Shown piece by piece: positions 16,507 through 25,390 of a stretch of DNA of 64,000 nt; the stretch's first letter is position 1, and each line of letters opens with the position of its first letter. The position numbers and the translations under genes are program-made. The DNA is taken from the NCBI GenBank assembly GCA_902462205.1, contig CABQAR010000008.1:1-64000 (forward strand), written 5' to 3'. The notes under the pieces were generated by a model that worked only from the letters and a program-made list of their open reading frames with translations, did no database searches and was not told where the DNA came from. This DNA is from an uncultured Dialister sp. Lineage in GTDB: Bacteria; Bacillota; Negativicutes; Veillonellales; Dialisteraceae.

Positions 16507-17829
16507 TTATTCCTTCTCCTCCATGGTTTCCAGAATATGCTCCGCCATGTCGATGATTTCCGGGCTTCCGTGCTCCATCGCCCGTTTCAGATATTCCTTT
16601 GCTTTTTCCCGATCCTCTGCGACGCCGATTCCGTTGTCACAGCAGACGCCGAGCATCAGTTCCGCTTCTCCGTGGTTCTGCTCCGCCGCTTTCTCAAAAA
16701 GGTCGGCCGCTTCTTTCTCTTCCCCCTGTTCTGCCAGAAGGCTTCCCAAGCGCGTCATGGCTTCCGCCGAGCCGAGGTCTGCCGCTTTCCGATAAAGCTC
16801 CTCCGCCCTTTCTTCGTTTTTCTCCACGCCGATCCCTTTCAGGCAGCAGTCCGCCAGACGGCACAGGGATGCCGTGTCTCCCGTTTCCGCCGCCTGACCG
16901 AACCAGAAGGCCGCCTTTTTCACATCCCGCAGCTTTCCCTCACTCGTCTGGTAGAGCTGGCCGATCAGTCCCGCCGACGGCAGGTATCCGTGGCTCCACG
17001 CTTTTTTATACCATTTCAGGGCCTCTTCTTCGCTCTTCTTCATCCCGATGCCAAGGGCATGGAATTCTCCCAGCCTGCATTCGCAGCCTGCCGAACCGAT
17101 GAGGGCGCCTTTCTTGAAAATACGGATGGCTTCCTTCACGTCCTTTTCAGTGCCGTCCCCCATGAAATGCATCATGCCCAGCTCTTCCGCGGCTTCTCCG
17201 CTCCGATGGGACAGTGCCCGTCCATAGGAAATGATCGCCCTGCCGTAATCGACAGGCACGCCTTTTCCAAGGAAATAGCATTCCCCCATATGGAACTCCG
17301 CGTCCTTGAAATTTTTTCCCGCTCCGTGCAGGAACAGACGGAACGCTTCCTCCTGTTTTTCATGGCCGTCCTGTTCCCTGTTGATCATGCCTAAGTCATC
17401 CATCGCCCGGAAATATCCCTTTTCCGCGGAAACGGACAGCCACCGGACGCCTTCTTCCTCGTCCTTTTCCGTTCCGATTCCTTTATAAAGCATGGTTCCC
17501 AGCGCCCACGCGGCCATCATGCCGCCGTTGACGGCTTCTTCTTCGATGACGGAAAACAGGGCCTCTCCCTGTTCTTTTCCGAGAGGCGCCCCTCCCTCGA
17601 TTAAAGCAAACTGCGCCAGAGGTTCGCCGGCCGCCACCGCGCTGTCGAAAAGGGAACGGGCTTTTTCCTCGTCCCTTCCCCGCTTTGACAGATTGTCCCT
17701 ATATATGATGCCCAGTTCGTACATGGCGCGGCCGCTGCCTTCCTTCGCCGCTTCTTCCAGCAGGGGCAGACATTCATCAAACCGGCAGTCCAGAAATAAC
17801 TGCTCTGTTTCCTTCCATTCCATTCCCAT
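16507..17829 (-). CDS. Sel1-like repeat protein D
   Basis: 440 residues, the longest of the four, with about ten Sel1 repeats. Clean repeats such as LGVCCDNGIGVAEDREKAKEYLKRA lie near the C-terminus. No signal peptide. The N-terminus (FDECLPLLEEAAKEGSGRAMYELGIIYRD) follows the same plan as copies A-C. AAGGAGCACG precedes the ATG at 17829. With A, B and C it forms a paralogous set that is broken up by the LysR/SLC13/NhaC block, so the duplications are probably old. Interaction partner unknown. Confidence 0.9.
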   Translation of the reverse strand: MGMEWKETEQLFLDCRFDECLPLLEEAAKEGSGRAMYELGIIYRDNLSKRGRDEEKARSLFDSAVAAGEPLAQFALIEGGAPLGKEQGEALFSVIEEEAVNGGMMAAWALGTMLYKGIGTEKDEEEGVRWLSVSAEKGYFRAMDDLGMINREQDGHEKQEEAFRLFLHGAGKNFKDAEFHMGECYFLGKGVPVDYGRAIISYGRALSHRSGEAAEELGMMHFMGDGTEKDVKEAIRIFKKGALIGSAGCECRLGEFHALGIGMKKSEEEALKWYKKAWSHGYLPSAGLIGQLYQTSEGKLRDVKKAAFWFGQAAETGDTASLCRLADCCLKGIGVEKNEERAEELYRKAADLGSAEAMTRLGSLLAEQGEEKEAADLFEKAAEQNHGEAELMLGVCCDNGIGVAEDREKAKEYLKRAMEHGSPEIIDMAEHILETMEEKE

Positions 17830-17998
17830 CGTGCTCCTTCTCTGTGATTCTGTCCTTCATGATACAAAGAAACAGGCGGATGCACAAGGGCGATTGCTTA
17901 CATCAGCCGTTCCGCCGTCCGCCTTTCCGTTTATTTCCTCCAGCAAAAAACGGCCTCCGCCGTCATGACGGATACCGTTTTCGTTTTTCTTTATTTCC

Positions 17999-18937
17999 TT
18001 AATAGCTGCCCGGAAGGAAGTACAGCGGATCCACGGAATCGCCGTTGATCCTGACTTCGTAATGGCAGTGGGGGCCCGTGCTGTTCCCCGTACTTCCCGC
18101 AAGGGCGATCACCGTGCCCTGGTCCACATGCTGCCCCTCGTAGACGAGGAGGGCGGAATTGTGTCCGTAACGGGTGACCATGCCGTTCGCATGCTTGACT
18201 TCCACCATGTATCCGTAGCCGCCGACCCAGCCGGAGCGCGTCACCGTTCCTGCCGCCGTGGCGGAAATAGGCGTGCCGTAGTCTGTCGCGATGTCCACGC
18301 CTTCATGATAGGTGGAGCCGATACCGCCGGGGCTTGACCGGTAGCCGTAGTAGCTCGAAATCGGTCCTTTGACCGGCCAGACGTCCGGCGTGTCCGCAGA
18401 CGGATCGACCACGGGCGCGAGCATTCCGTAGGTCTGGTTCATGAATTCCGTGCGAAGGGAAATAACGAGGCGGATCTGCTTATCCAGCCTTTCGTCAAGG
18501 CTCCGCATTTCTTTCAGCAGCTCGCCGGGATTGCTCGAGGGCTTTCCGTCTTCCGCCGCCTGTATATTGTCTTTCTTCGCCACATCAGGCACCGTGGCGC
18601 CGCCGCCGATGCCGCCTTTATCTGAAGTTTCCGAAATATTCTGCGCTGCGCCGCTGCCGGAACGAACGAGCTCCTGAAGCTGGCTGCTGATTTTTTCCAC
18701 TGTCTTCGTCTTGCTTTCCAGCGCCTGCATCTTTTCATCCGCCATTTTCAGCTGGTTCTTATACAGGTCATTTTCCGCGCGGAGGCGGTCCATGCTGTAT
18801 CCGGACCATGCGGCCGTGCCGATGGAAAGGACAAGCAGGAGGCCTGCGATGCCCCCGAAAAGCTTGAGCTTTTTAAATTCTTCCACGGAAAAGGTGAACT
18901 GGACGTCACCGGTTTCCGGATTTTCCTGCTTAAACAT
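17999..18937 (-). CDS. M23-family peptidoglycan endopeptidase, membrane-anchored
   Basis: 312 residues from the chosen ATG. One transmembrane helix (about 25-45) is followed by a coiled coil (about 50-95), a linker and a C-terminal LytM/M23 domain. The zinc ligands are visible: HEGVDIA (His and Asp, near residue 212) and PHCHYEV (HxH, near 287). The domain cuts peptidoglycan cross-links or acts as a regulator in the periplasm. A TTG 39 bases further upstream is in frame. Neither start has a strong ribosome site, so the N-terminus is uncertain by 13 residues. It lies next to the parAB/DUF4446 cluster, separated by three AT-rich inverted repeats. Confidence 0.88.
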   Translation of the reverse strand: MFKQENPETGDVQFTFSVEEFKKLKLFGGIAGLLLVLSIGTAAWSGYSMDRLRAENDLYKNQLKMADEKMQALESKTKTVEKISSQLQELVRSGSGAAQNISETSDKGGIGGGATVPDVAKKDNIQAAEDGKPSSNPGELLKEMRSLDERLDKQIRLVISLRTEFMNQTYGMLAPVVDPSADTPDVWPVKGPISSYYGYRSSPGGIGSTYHEGVDIATDYGTPISATAAGTVTRSGWVGGYGYMVEVKHANGMVTRYGHNSALLVYEGQHVDQGTVIALAGSTGNSTGPHCHYEVRINGDSVDPLYFLPGSY

Positions 18938-18980
18938 ATGACATTTACCTGCGTTTCCAAAACGTCTTATTTCCAAGTGC

Positions 18981-19062
18981 CTTTTATAAGAAAACTCTTT
19001 CCTTATAAAAGAATTGATCTATTTTAAAGGTATTAAAATAGGGTACTACGATGATACCACAA
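18981..19062. promoter_or_regulatory. Three consecutive inverted repeats
   Basis: CTTTTATAAG (18981-18990) pairs with CTTATAAAAG (19002-19011); CTATTTTAA (19019-19027) pairs with TTAAAATAG (19033-19041); GGTA (about 19042) pairs with TACC (about 19058). All lie in the 215-bp gap upstream of the M23 gene. They may be operators or a terminator/promoter array. Confidence 0.55.
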
Positions 19063-19152
19063 CTTTAAAAAATTGTCATCCTGACGGAAAACAGACCTTT
19101 TCCATGAAAGATCTGCTCCCGATTCTCCGCCTGCCGGACCGGCCGGCGGACG

Positions 19153-19758
19153 CTATTTCTTTTCCGAACGGTCGATCCGTCCGCGGATCGGCGCTTCCGA
19201 TTCCCTGCTTTCCCTGTCCGCCTGGACCGCTTCTTCCGCCTGCTTCGCCATGGCGGGCATGAGCGTGTTCAGCGCGATGTCGATGCTTTCCGCTTCTTCC
19301 GCGGAAAGGGCTTCCCTGCACTGGCCGCCGACGATCTGCTTGGCGTAGATGCGGGAGGAATCATCCCCTGCGAGCGAGGAAATCACGACGCCATTGTTCT
19401 TCCCGTCCAGAAGCGTGAGGGAGAACGACAGCTTGTCCCCTGTCTCATCGAAGGCGTCATAGCGAACCAGCCCCGTCTTCTGGAACGATTTGAGCTGCAT
19501 CGTCGCCAGCAGCTCCTGCTGGTGGAGCATGCTCTGTGACGCTTCCACCATTTCCCGAAGCTCCCGCACTTCCGTGGACAGCTTCAGCTCGATGGAACCG
19601 CCGTCTTCTCCTGCCATGAAATATTTGTACTTCATCGCCAGACGGTTCACCTTGGAACGGAGCCAGAAAAACTGGAGGAGCAGGAACACCAGAAGGATGC
19701 AGAGGATCGTTCCCACCACGGAAAGCACCAGCTGGTAATTAATTGTAAAATCCATCAT
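19153..19758 (-). CDS. DUF4446-family membrane protein
   Basis: 201 residues. One N-terminal membrane helix (about 10-30) is followed by a coiled-coil segment (about 50-85) and a C-terminal domain with FQKTGLVRYDAFDETGDKLSFSL, the conserved block of DUF4446. The family is common next to parAB in Firmicutes; its function is not known. Three ATG codons lie close together, and the one at 19758 gives the best spacing from AAAGG. It begins 10 bp after the parB stop and is most likely translated from the same mRNA. Confidence 0.88.
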   Translation of the reverse strand: MMDFTINYQLVLSVVGTILCILLVFLLLQFFWLRSKVNRLAMKYKYFMAGEDGGSIELKLSTEVRELREMVEASQSMLHQQELLATMQLKSFQKTGLVRYDAFDETGDKLSFSLTLLDGKNNGVVISSLAGDDSSRIYAKQIVGGQCREALSAEEAESIDIALNTLMPAMAKQAEEAVQADRESRESEAPIRGRIDRSEKK

Positions 19759-19767
19759 ATCCATCCT

Positions 19768-20622
19768 TTATTCTCCCTGTTTCAGAAGCTTCGTAATCCG
19801 TTCAAACTCTTTATCGCTCTTGAAGGAAATGGAAATCGTGCCCCTGTGACTGTTCTTTCCTTTTCCCACCTTGATTTTCACCCGTGAACCCACGGAAAGG
19901 ACGAGATCCTCCTCCAGCGCGCGGAGATAAGCGTCCGCCTTGTCGACGGGACGCGGATTCTTCCCTTCCTTGTTCTTGCGGAGGATTTCCTCGATACGGC
20001 GGGCGGAAAGGTCTTCCGCCACGATGCGGCGGGCAAGGGCGACCTGCTCCGCCGGCGTTCCGAGCCCGAGAAGGGGGCGCGCCTGTCCGGCCGTCAGCTT
20101 CCGTCCCAGAAGAAGATCCTTCACCTCTCCCGGAAGGTCGAGGAGACGCATCATATTCGTCACATAGGAACGGCTTTTCCCGATGAGGGACGCCATCTGC
20201 TCCTGCGTGAATTTATATTCGCTGATCATCCGCTGGTAGGCGAACCCTTCTTCTAAAGGATTCAGATCCTCACGCTGCAGATTTTCGATCAGGGCGATTT
20301 CCGCTGTTTCCTGATCGGTATATTCACGGACAAGGGCGGGTATTTCCAGCAGTCCCGCCATCTGGGCGGCACGCAGGCGCCGTTCACCGGCAATCAGCTC
20401 ATAGCCGTTATTCTTCTTCCTGACAATGATCGGCTGCACCACGCCATGGTCCTTGATGGAGTCAGCCAGCGCCTGCAGGGATTCCGGCTCAAATTCACGT
20501 CTCGGCTGCCATTCATTGGGAATGATGATGGACACGGAAATATTTTCCGTATTCTTTCCTGCTTCTGCTTCTTCCCCAAGAAGGGCGCCCAGCCCTTTTC
20601 CCAGTCTTCTACCTTTAGGCAC
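19768..20622 (-). CDS. parB: Chromosome-partitioning protein ParB (Spo0J)
   Basis: 284 residues. The N-terminal KGLGALLG helix that stimulates ParA is present (about 8-15). The CTPase fold has ELIAGERRLRAAQ (about 75-87) and IENLQREDLNPLEEG (about 112-126), followed by a helix-turn-helix (TQEQMASLIGKSRSYVTNMMRLL, about 137-159) and a C-terminal dimer domain. ParB binds parS, closes as a CTP clamp and spreads to organise origins and load SMC. Four parS sites lie in this window. The start is GTG with GAGGTGATT upstream; it overlaps the parA stop by 8 bp. Confidence 0.96.
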   Translation of the reverse strand: MPKGRRLGKGLGALLGEEAEAGKNTENISVSIIIPNEWQPRREFEPESLQALADSIKDHGVVQPIIVRKKNNGYELIAGERRLRAAQMAGLLEIPALVREYTDQETAEIALIENLQREDLNPLEEGFAYQRMISEYKFTQEQMASLIGKSRSYVTNMMRLLDLPGEVKDLLLGRKLTAGQARPLLGLGTPAEQVALARRIVAEDLSARRIEEILRKNKEGKNPRPVDKADAYLRALEEDLVLSVGSRVKIKVGKGKNSHRGTISISFKSDKEFERITKLLKQGE

Positions 20623-21373
20623 GTTTAATCACCTCGCGACACAACTTCTTATATGCTTCCGCCCCTTTGGATTTGGGCGCGTACGTCAGTATGGATTCCC
20701 CGAAGCTCGGTGCTTCCGACAGCTTCACCGACCGCGGAATCACGGTCCGGAACACCTTGCTTCCGAAATATTTCTTCACTTCATCCGCCACCTGGAGCGA
20801 CAGATTCGTCCTCCCGTCAAACATGGTGAGGAGGATGCCGAGAATCGACAGCCCCGGATTCAGCCGCTTCGTCACGGCCTGTACCGTCTTCACAAGCTGG
20901 GACAGCCCCTCCAGCGCGTAAAATTCCGCCTGGATGGGAATCAGAATTTCCTGCGACGCCACAAGGGCATTGAGCGTCATCAGCCCAAGAGACGGCGGAC
21001 AGTCTATCAGGATGAAATCGTACTCATCCTTGACCTCGCTCAATTTCTTCTTCATCAGGAATTCCCTGTCCTCGACGGAAACCATTTCGATTTCCGCCCC
21101 TGCCAGATCTATGGAAGCAGGGAGCAGATGGAGCTTTTTCACATCGGTCCTGACAATGGATTCATGGATGTCTGCCCCGCCCAGAAGGACATCGTACAGA
21201 TTGCCCGAAAACGCCACGCCCTTATTGAGCCCGCTCGTCGCATTCCCCTGCGAATCTGAATCAACAAGGAGCGTCCTGCAGCCCTTATCCGCCAGAAAAG
21301 CAGAAAGATTGACCGCCGTCGTCGTCTTGCCCACGCCGCCCTTTTGGTTAATGATGCTGATGATCTTACCCAT
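20615..21373 (-). CDS. parA: Chromosome-partitioning ATPase ParA (Soj)
   Basis: 252 residues. The deviant Walker A is KGGVGKTTTAVN at residues 11-22, the A' motif is LLVDSDSQGNATSG and the Walker B region is FILIDCPPSLG. Soj-type ParA ATPases bind DNA nonspecifically as ATP dimers and, with ParB, segregate origins and modulate DnaA. The start is the ATG at 21373 with AAAGGAAGG upstream; a 30-residue in-frame extension is rejected. It heads a parA-parB-DUF4446 operon. Confidence 0.96.
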   Translation of the reverse strand: MGKIISIINQKGGVGKTTTAVNLSAFLADKGCRTLLVDSDSQGNATSGLNKGVAFSGNLYDVLLGGADIHESIVRTDVKKLHLLPASIDLAGAEIEMVSVEDREFLMKKKLSEVKDEYDFILIDCPPSLGLMTLNALVASQEILIPIQAEFYALEGLSQLVKTVQAVTKRLNPGLSILGILLTMFDGRTNLSLQVADEVKKYFGSKVFRTVIPRSVKLSEAPSFGESILTYAPKSKGAEAYKKLCREVIKRA

Positions 21374-21529
21374 AGCTTCCTTCCTTTCACAGATAGTCCA
21401 ATATATTATAGCATAAAATAAAGACAACCTGATAGAACCGCCCGCCGGACAAACCACCAGCACAGCACGCCAAGATTCTAGATCAAAAAGCCAAAATCCA
21501 TAAAGCCTCCTTAACCGTTCCGCCGTTAT

Positions 21530-22087
21530 GACAATATACAGAAAACTACTGATTTCTAACTACTGACTTCTGAGCTCTGATTTCTGTCTTCTAACCACTG
21601 GCGACTGCCTACTGCCTACTGGCTACCATTCCCCTTTTCATGGACAGATTCACCCCCGTCCTCCCGGAGGGCACCATCCGACGGCTACGCCACCACCCTC
21701 CTCTAAAGAAGAGGGCTTACCTATTGCCTATTCTTACCCGTATCCTCTGCCAGATCCTTTACTCCATTCCGCTATGCTCCATTCTGCTACGCTACATTCG
21801 AGGATGACGGCAAGCAAGGAATACCGATAAAGGTAAACAGCCCTTGCCCCGTCATTCTTGAATGTAATGAAGAATCTGGGCAGCGGGTGCAGGTTTTAAA
21901 TACCTCCACCATTCAAGGATGACTGCAAGAATTTAACGTCTATATGGCTTCAATACATTTTCTCCCGCGTAAAACTAATAACTAAGAACTATCAACTATT
22001 TTCTGATATCTGATTTCTGTCTTCTGGCTACTAAATCCCGCCGCTATATAATTTGCCGCGGCGCACCGCAATTCCTAATTTCTCCTC
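21530..22087 (+). repeat. Composite intergenic repeat block 4
   Basis: The 0.8-kb gap between parA and the SSS symporter carries a heptad tract (about 21540-21625), a hairpin module (about 21643-21722), the 'ATCCTCTGCCAGATCC' and 'GAATGACG' modules (about 21735-21935), another heptad tract (about 22000-22030), the core at 22039-22067 and a short ATTCCT tract that runs straight into parS site 2. The sequence from 21374 to 21530 shows nothing else that I can name. Confidence 0.8.
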
Positions 22088-22088
22088 C

Positions 22089-22102
22089 GTTTCACGTGAA
22101 AC
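22089..22102. promoter_or_regulatory. parS site 2 (perfect palindrome)
   Basis: GTTTCACGTGAAAC, preceded by C and followed by A. It lies about 0.7 kb upstream of parA and directly after a repeat block. Confidence 0.93.
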
Positions 22103-22145
22103 ACTCCTTATTTTTTCAAATTTTGCTGAAAGAAATTCCCTCTTT

Positions 22146-22154
22146 TGGTATAAT
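22146..22154 (+). promoter_or_regulatory. Extended -10 promoter of the SSS symporter
   Basis: TGGTATAAT is an extended -10 (TGn-TATAAT) 23 bases upstream of the first start codon. No convincing -35 lies at 17 bp. Confidence 0.6.
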
Positions 22155-22176
22155 TTGTGTAAATTCGATAGAAGGG

Positions 22177-23559
22177 ATGATACGTTTGAATCTTACTTCC
22201 TTACATATATTGATCATTACGCTGACCGTTTTCGCCGTTATCGGATCGGGATTCTATGTTTCCCGTTCTGTCCGCTCCTCCGCCGGCTACAGTGTGGGAG
22301 GACGCAGCTCTCCGGCTCCACTTGTGGCCGGGAGCATCGCAGGGACGGTCGTTGGCGGCGGCGCTACCGTGGGGACGGCTCAGTTGGCTTATTCTTACGG
22401 ACTTTCTGCCTGGTGGTTCACTTTGGGAAGCGGGATCGCTTTTATCATCATGGGCCTCTTTTATGCCAGACGGCTCCGCGTAACCGGACTGGAAACGATT
22501 CCGCAGTTCCTTTCTCTCCATTACGGGAAGCAGGCGGAAGAGATGTCTTCCGTCATTTCTTCTCTCGGCATCCTGCTTTCCGCCGTGGCAAGTTGTCTTC
22601 CCGGCATTGAGATCATTTCCGCCATCTTCCATATTTCTCCTTACCTGTCCGCTCTTCTCCTGATGTGCCTCGTCATCCTTTACACCTTTTTCGGCGGCAT
22701 GAAAAGCGCGGCGATCAGCGGCATCCTGAAAATGGCGATCATCTGGATTTCCCTTTTTCTGGCAGGTTTCACTGCTTTCCGCCTTCTGACGGAAACTTCC
22801 GCATTTTCCTCTTTCCCTCCGTCCCAGTTTACTCTTTTCGGACGGGGCATCGAGCCGGCGCTTGCCAATCTGTTTTCTGTCATTATCGGCGTCCTCTGCA
22901 CGCAGACCTATATCCAGTGCATCTTTTCCGCCAGCACGCCCATCACGGCAGCGGTCGGCTGCTTCATCGCATCTCTGATCGTCATTCCCATCGGGCTTCC
23001 CTCGGTCGCCATCGGAATGTACATGCACACCGCTTATGCGGATATCCTTCCCATCCTCGTCCTGCCTGCCTTCCTCGTTAATCATGTGTCCCCGCTGGTC
23101 GGGGGGCTTGCCCTCGGGGGCATCATTTTATCTCTCTTAGGCAGCATCGGCGGACTGTCCCTCGGCATCGGCACCATGATTTCCCATGACATGCTTTCTC
23201 CCATGCTGAAAATCACGGATGACAGGAAGCTGCTCCATCTCACCAAAATGACTGTCCTTGCCGTCATGGTGCTCGCTTCGGCCATCGCCATCCTGAACAG
23301 GGGCTCTGAAATCCTGTTCTGGAATTACCTGTCCATGGGGCTTCGGGGCGGAGGCATCTTCCTTCCGCTCACGCTGGCCGTCTTCTATCCGCACCGCCTT
23401 TCCGGAAAATGGGCCGTCTATTCCATGGCAGGGAGTACAGCAGCCGCCATTTTGGCGGCTCTCCTGAACGCGCCGATAGACCCGCTCTTCATCGGTCTTG
23501 CCGTAAGCTTCCTCCTGATCCTCCCGGGGCTGGGAAAGAAACAGAAAATAAAGGAATGA
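22177..23559 (+). CDS. Sodium:solute symporter (SSS family)
   Basis: 460 residues from ATG 22177, with about 12-13 membrane segments. The SSS features are the opening helix, GGRSSPAPLVAGSIAGTVVGGGATVGTAQLAYSYG (about residues 37-71, glycine-rich sodium-site region) and FFGGMKSAAISG. The substrate (amino acid, pantothenate, carboxylate and so on) cannot be read out. The ATG lies directly against its GAAGGG, so the in-frame TTG at 22186, nine bases from it, may be the real start. No partner gene is adjacent. The protein would be in the inner membrane. Confidence 0.85.
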   Translation: MIRLNLTSLHILIITLTVFAVIGSGFYVSRSVRSSAGYSVGGRSSPAPLVAGSIAGTVVGGGATVGTAQLAYSYGLSAWWFTLGSGIAFIIMGLFYARRLRVTGLETIPQFLSLHYGKQAEEMSSVISSLGILLSAVASCLPGIEIISAIFHISPYLSALLLMCLVILYTFFGGMKSAAISGILKMAIIWISLFLAGFTAFRLLTETSAFSSFPPSQFTLFGRGIEPALANLFSVIIGVLCTQTYIQCIFSASTPITAAVGCFIASLIVIPIGLPSVAIGMYMHTAYADILPILVLPAFLVNHVSPLVGGLALGGIILSLLGSIGGLSLGIGTMISHDMLSPMLKITDDRKLLHLTKMTVLAVMVLASAIAILNRGSEILFWNYLSMGLRGGGIFLPLTLAVFYPHRLSGKWAVYSMAGSTAAAILAALLNAPIDPLFIGLAVSFLLILPGLGKKQKIKE

Positions 23560-23582
23560 AACAGCATGGCAGAAAATAGGGG

Positions 23583-23836
23583 TAAGCATGCTAAATAACT
23601 GACTACCGTCTACTAATTACTAGCCACTATATAACTCATTTGGGGAACAGATTCACTCTCGTCCTCCCGGAAGGCACCACCCGACGGCTGCGCCGCCCCC
23701 CCTCCTCTAAAGAAGAGGGCTTGCTTATTTTTGACTACCGCCTACTGTCCACTGATTACTATCTCCTCGCCGCTATACAATTTGCCGCGGCGCACCTCAA
23801 TTCCTCATTCCTAATTCCACATTTCTAATTTCCTAT
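23583..23836 (+). repeat. Composite intergenic repeat block 5
   Basis: CTACTGN tract, hairpin module (about 23642-23732), second tract, core at 23768-23796 and an ATTCCTCATT tract that stops at parS site 3. This is the complete gap between the SSS and HAD genes. Confidence 0.8.
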
Positions 23837-23838
23837 TC

Positions 23839-23854
23839 TGTTTCACGTGAAACA
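23839..23854. promoter_or_regulatory. parS site 3 (full 16-bp consensus)
   Basis: TGTTTCACGTGAAACA matches the full bacterial parS consensus. It lies 27 bp upstream of the HAD phosphatase start. Confidence 0.95.
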
Positions 23855-23880
23855 TCCTTATTTTTATATACGAGGTCTGT

Positions 23881-24597
23881 ATGATTAAAGCTGTTATTTT
23901 TGACATGGATGGAACCATTTTAAATACGATCGGCGATCTGACCGATTCCCTGAACCACGCCCTTGTGGAAACGGGGTTCCGCGGCGGCCATTCGGAGGAG
24001 ATGGTGAAGCTCTGTTTCGGCTGGGCCGTCCGTCTGGATATGATCAAGGCGATTGCCATGGCAAGGGGGATGGCGGCGGACGATCTTGAGTTCGCTGGAA
24101 ATACGATCCCCATCGAAGATATTCCCGCCACGGAAGAGGAAATACAAAGGCTGCAGTCGGAATTTACGTCTTATTACGGAAGGCATAACCACATCAAGAC
24201 ACGTCCCTACGAGGGCATCATGGACTCCATCGGCAGGCTGCATGGAAAGGGTATACGCACCGCTGTCGCCTCCAATAAGGATGATTCCCATGTGCAGGTT
24301 CTTTCTAAAGAATTATTTCCCGGCCTTTTCGATGTTTCCACAGGCAACCATCCTGGAATCGAAATCAAGCCGTCTCCGCAGATGATTCTGGAAATTGCGG
24401 ATAAAATGAATCTTTCTGCCGATGAAATCGTGTACGCCGGCGATTCGGAGGTGGATATCCTGACAGGAAAGAATGGGGGATTCCGAACGATTTCCGTCAC
24501 CTGGGGATTCAGGACAGGGGAGTTTTTACGAAACCACGGCGCGGAGCATATCGCTTCTTCCCCAAAGGAGCTTGTCGACATGGTCCTTCGGTGGTAG
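23881..24597 (+). CDS. HAD-family hydrolase, phosphoglycolate-phosphatase-like
   Basis: 238 residues. HAD motif I is FDMDGTILNT (residues 7-16, with nucleophile Asp and acid/base Asp), motif II is the VASNKDD region (about 130), motif III is the Lys in EIKPSP (about 163) and motif IV is YAGDSEVDILTG (about 183-194). The cap domain is inserted after motif I (about 18-90). These enzymes dephosphorylate small phosphometabolites; phosphoglycolate is the usual guess. GAGG precedes the ATG. The next gene starts 5 bp after its stop, so the two are co-transcribed. Confidence 0.88.
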   Translation: MIKAVIFDMDGTILNTIGDLTDSLNHALVETGFRGGHSEEMVKLCFGWAVRLDMIKAIAMARGMAADDLEFAGNTIPIEDIPATEEEIQRLQSEFTSYYGRHNHIKTRPYEGIMDSIGRLHGKGIRTAVASNKDDSHVQVLSKELFPGLFDVSTGNHPGIEIKPSPQMILEIADKMNLSADEIVYAGDSEVDILTGKNGGFRTISVTWGFRTGEFLRNHGAEHIASSPKELVDMVLRW

Positions 24598-24601
24598 CGC
24601 C

Positions 24602-24898
24602 ATGGACGAAGACCTTGTGTATGAAATCCTTTCCGTCGTGGAAGAAATCCCGGAAGGGAAAGTCGCCACTTACGGACAGCTCGCCGCGCTGATCGGAAGG
24701 GAACGGAATGCGCGCCTCGTAGGGAAGGTGCTCAGCGAAGCTTCCCGCTACGGCGATTATCCCTGCCACCGCGTGGTGAACCATGCAGGCCGCCTCGTTC
24801 CCGGCTGGACGGAGCAGAGGGGATTGCTTCTGGCAGAAGGTGTCACATTCAGGGAAAACGGCTGTGTCGATATGAAAAAACACGGCTGGGATATGTGA
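24602..24898 (+). CDS. MGMT-family DNA-binding domain protein (alkyltransferase-like)
   Basis: 98 residues, the size of alkyltransferase-like proteins: only the C-terminal DNA-binding domain of O6-alkylguanine-DNA alkyltransferase. IPEGKVATYGQLA (about 16-28), a helix-turn-helix with NARLVGKVL (the arginine-finger region) and PCHRVV at residues 54-59 are all visible. The acceptor Cys is present (C55), unlike Trp or Ala in classic Atl proteins, so it may still accept alkyl groups. The start follows the HAD stop by 5 bp, and the long upstream frame is rejected. Likely role: recognising O6-alkylguanine lesions. Confidence 0.9.
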   Translation: MDEDLVYEILSVVEEIPEGKVATYGQLAALIGRERNARLVGKVLSEASRYGDYPCHRVVNHAGRLVPGWTEQRGLLLAEGVTFRENGCVDMKKHGWDM

Positions 24899-25047
24899 TT
24901 TCTATTTTTTAAAGATTTTTTATTCTTATATGTGTATTCATCATTCAAAAAAGCGATTCTATACATAACGTCCTTTTCATGTTATTCTTATAAAGATTTT
25001 GAATTATGCTTTAAATGATCATTTATTATTATAGGAGGAGTAATATT

Positions 25048-25383
25048 TTGCATTTTTCCTATTTGAAGATTGAAATCTATGTACCGGAAACCCATTTTGC
25101 CGCCCTGCAGGACTCTCTTCGTTCCGTGGATGCAGGCCATTTCGGAAATTACGACAGCTGTCTTTCCTACGGGCGCGTCGTCGGCGTATGGCGCCCTCTG
25201 GACGGAGCCAATCCATACATCGGCAGCCAGAATGAAATCAGCAATACGCCGGAAGTGAAGATAGAAGTCACCATCAAGAAGGATTCCCTTGATACGGTCA
25301 TGAAGGCCATCAAGGAAGCACATCCTTATGAGGTGCCGATCGTGAACGTCATTCCTCTGTACGCTACCGGCATGGATTACTGA
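25048..25383 (+). CDS. Stand-alone NIF3/YqfO-type PII-like domain protein
   Basis: 111 residues. YLKIEIYVPETHFAALQDSL, GNYDSCLSYGRVVGVWRPLDGANPYIG and AHPYEVPIVNVIPL match the small inserted domain of Nif3-like (YqfO) proteins, here without the metal-binding flanking halves. Stand-alone versions are known (often labelled NIF3 or CutA-like); the function is unclear. The start is TTG at 25048, seven bases after a strong AGGAGGAG; there is no ATG downstream that keeps the first strand. The 149 bp upstream are AT-rich and probably contain its promoter. A bidirectional terminator follows. Confidence 0.82.
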   Translation: MHFSYLKIEIYVPETHFAALQDSLRSVDAGHFGNYDSCLSYGRVVGVWRPLDGANPYIGSQNEISNTPEVKIEVTIKKDSLDTVMKAIKEAHPYEVPIVNVIPLYATGMDY

Positions 25384-25390
25384 TACACAA

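Noticed and set aside
15925..17394. 489-residue plus-strand frame across two Sel1 genes
   Set aside because: It is antisense to Sel1 repeats and runs through the parS site and the intergenic region.
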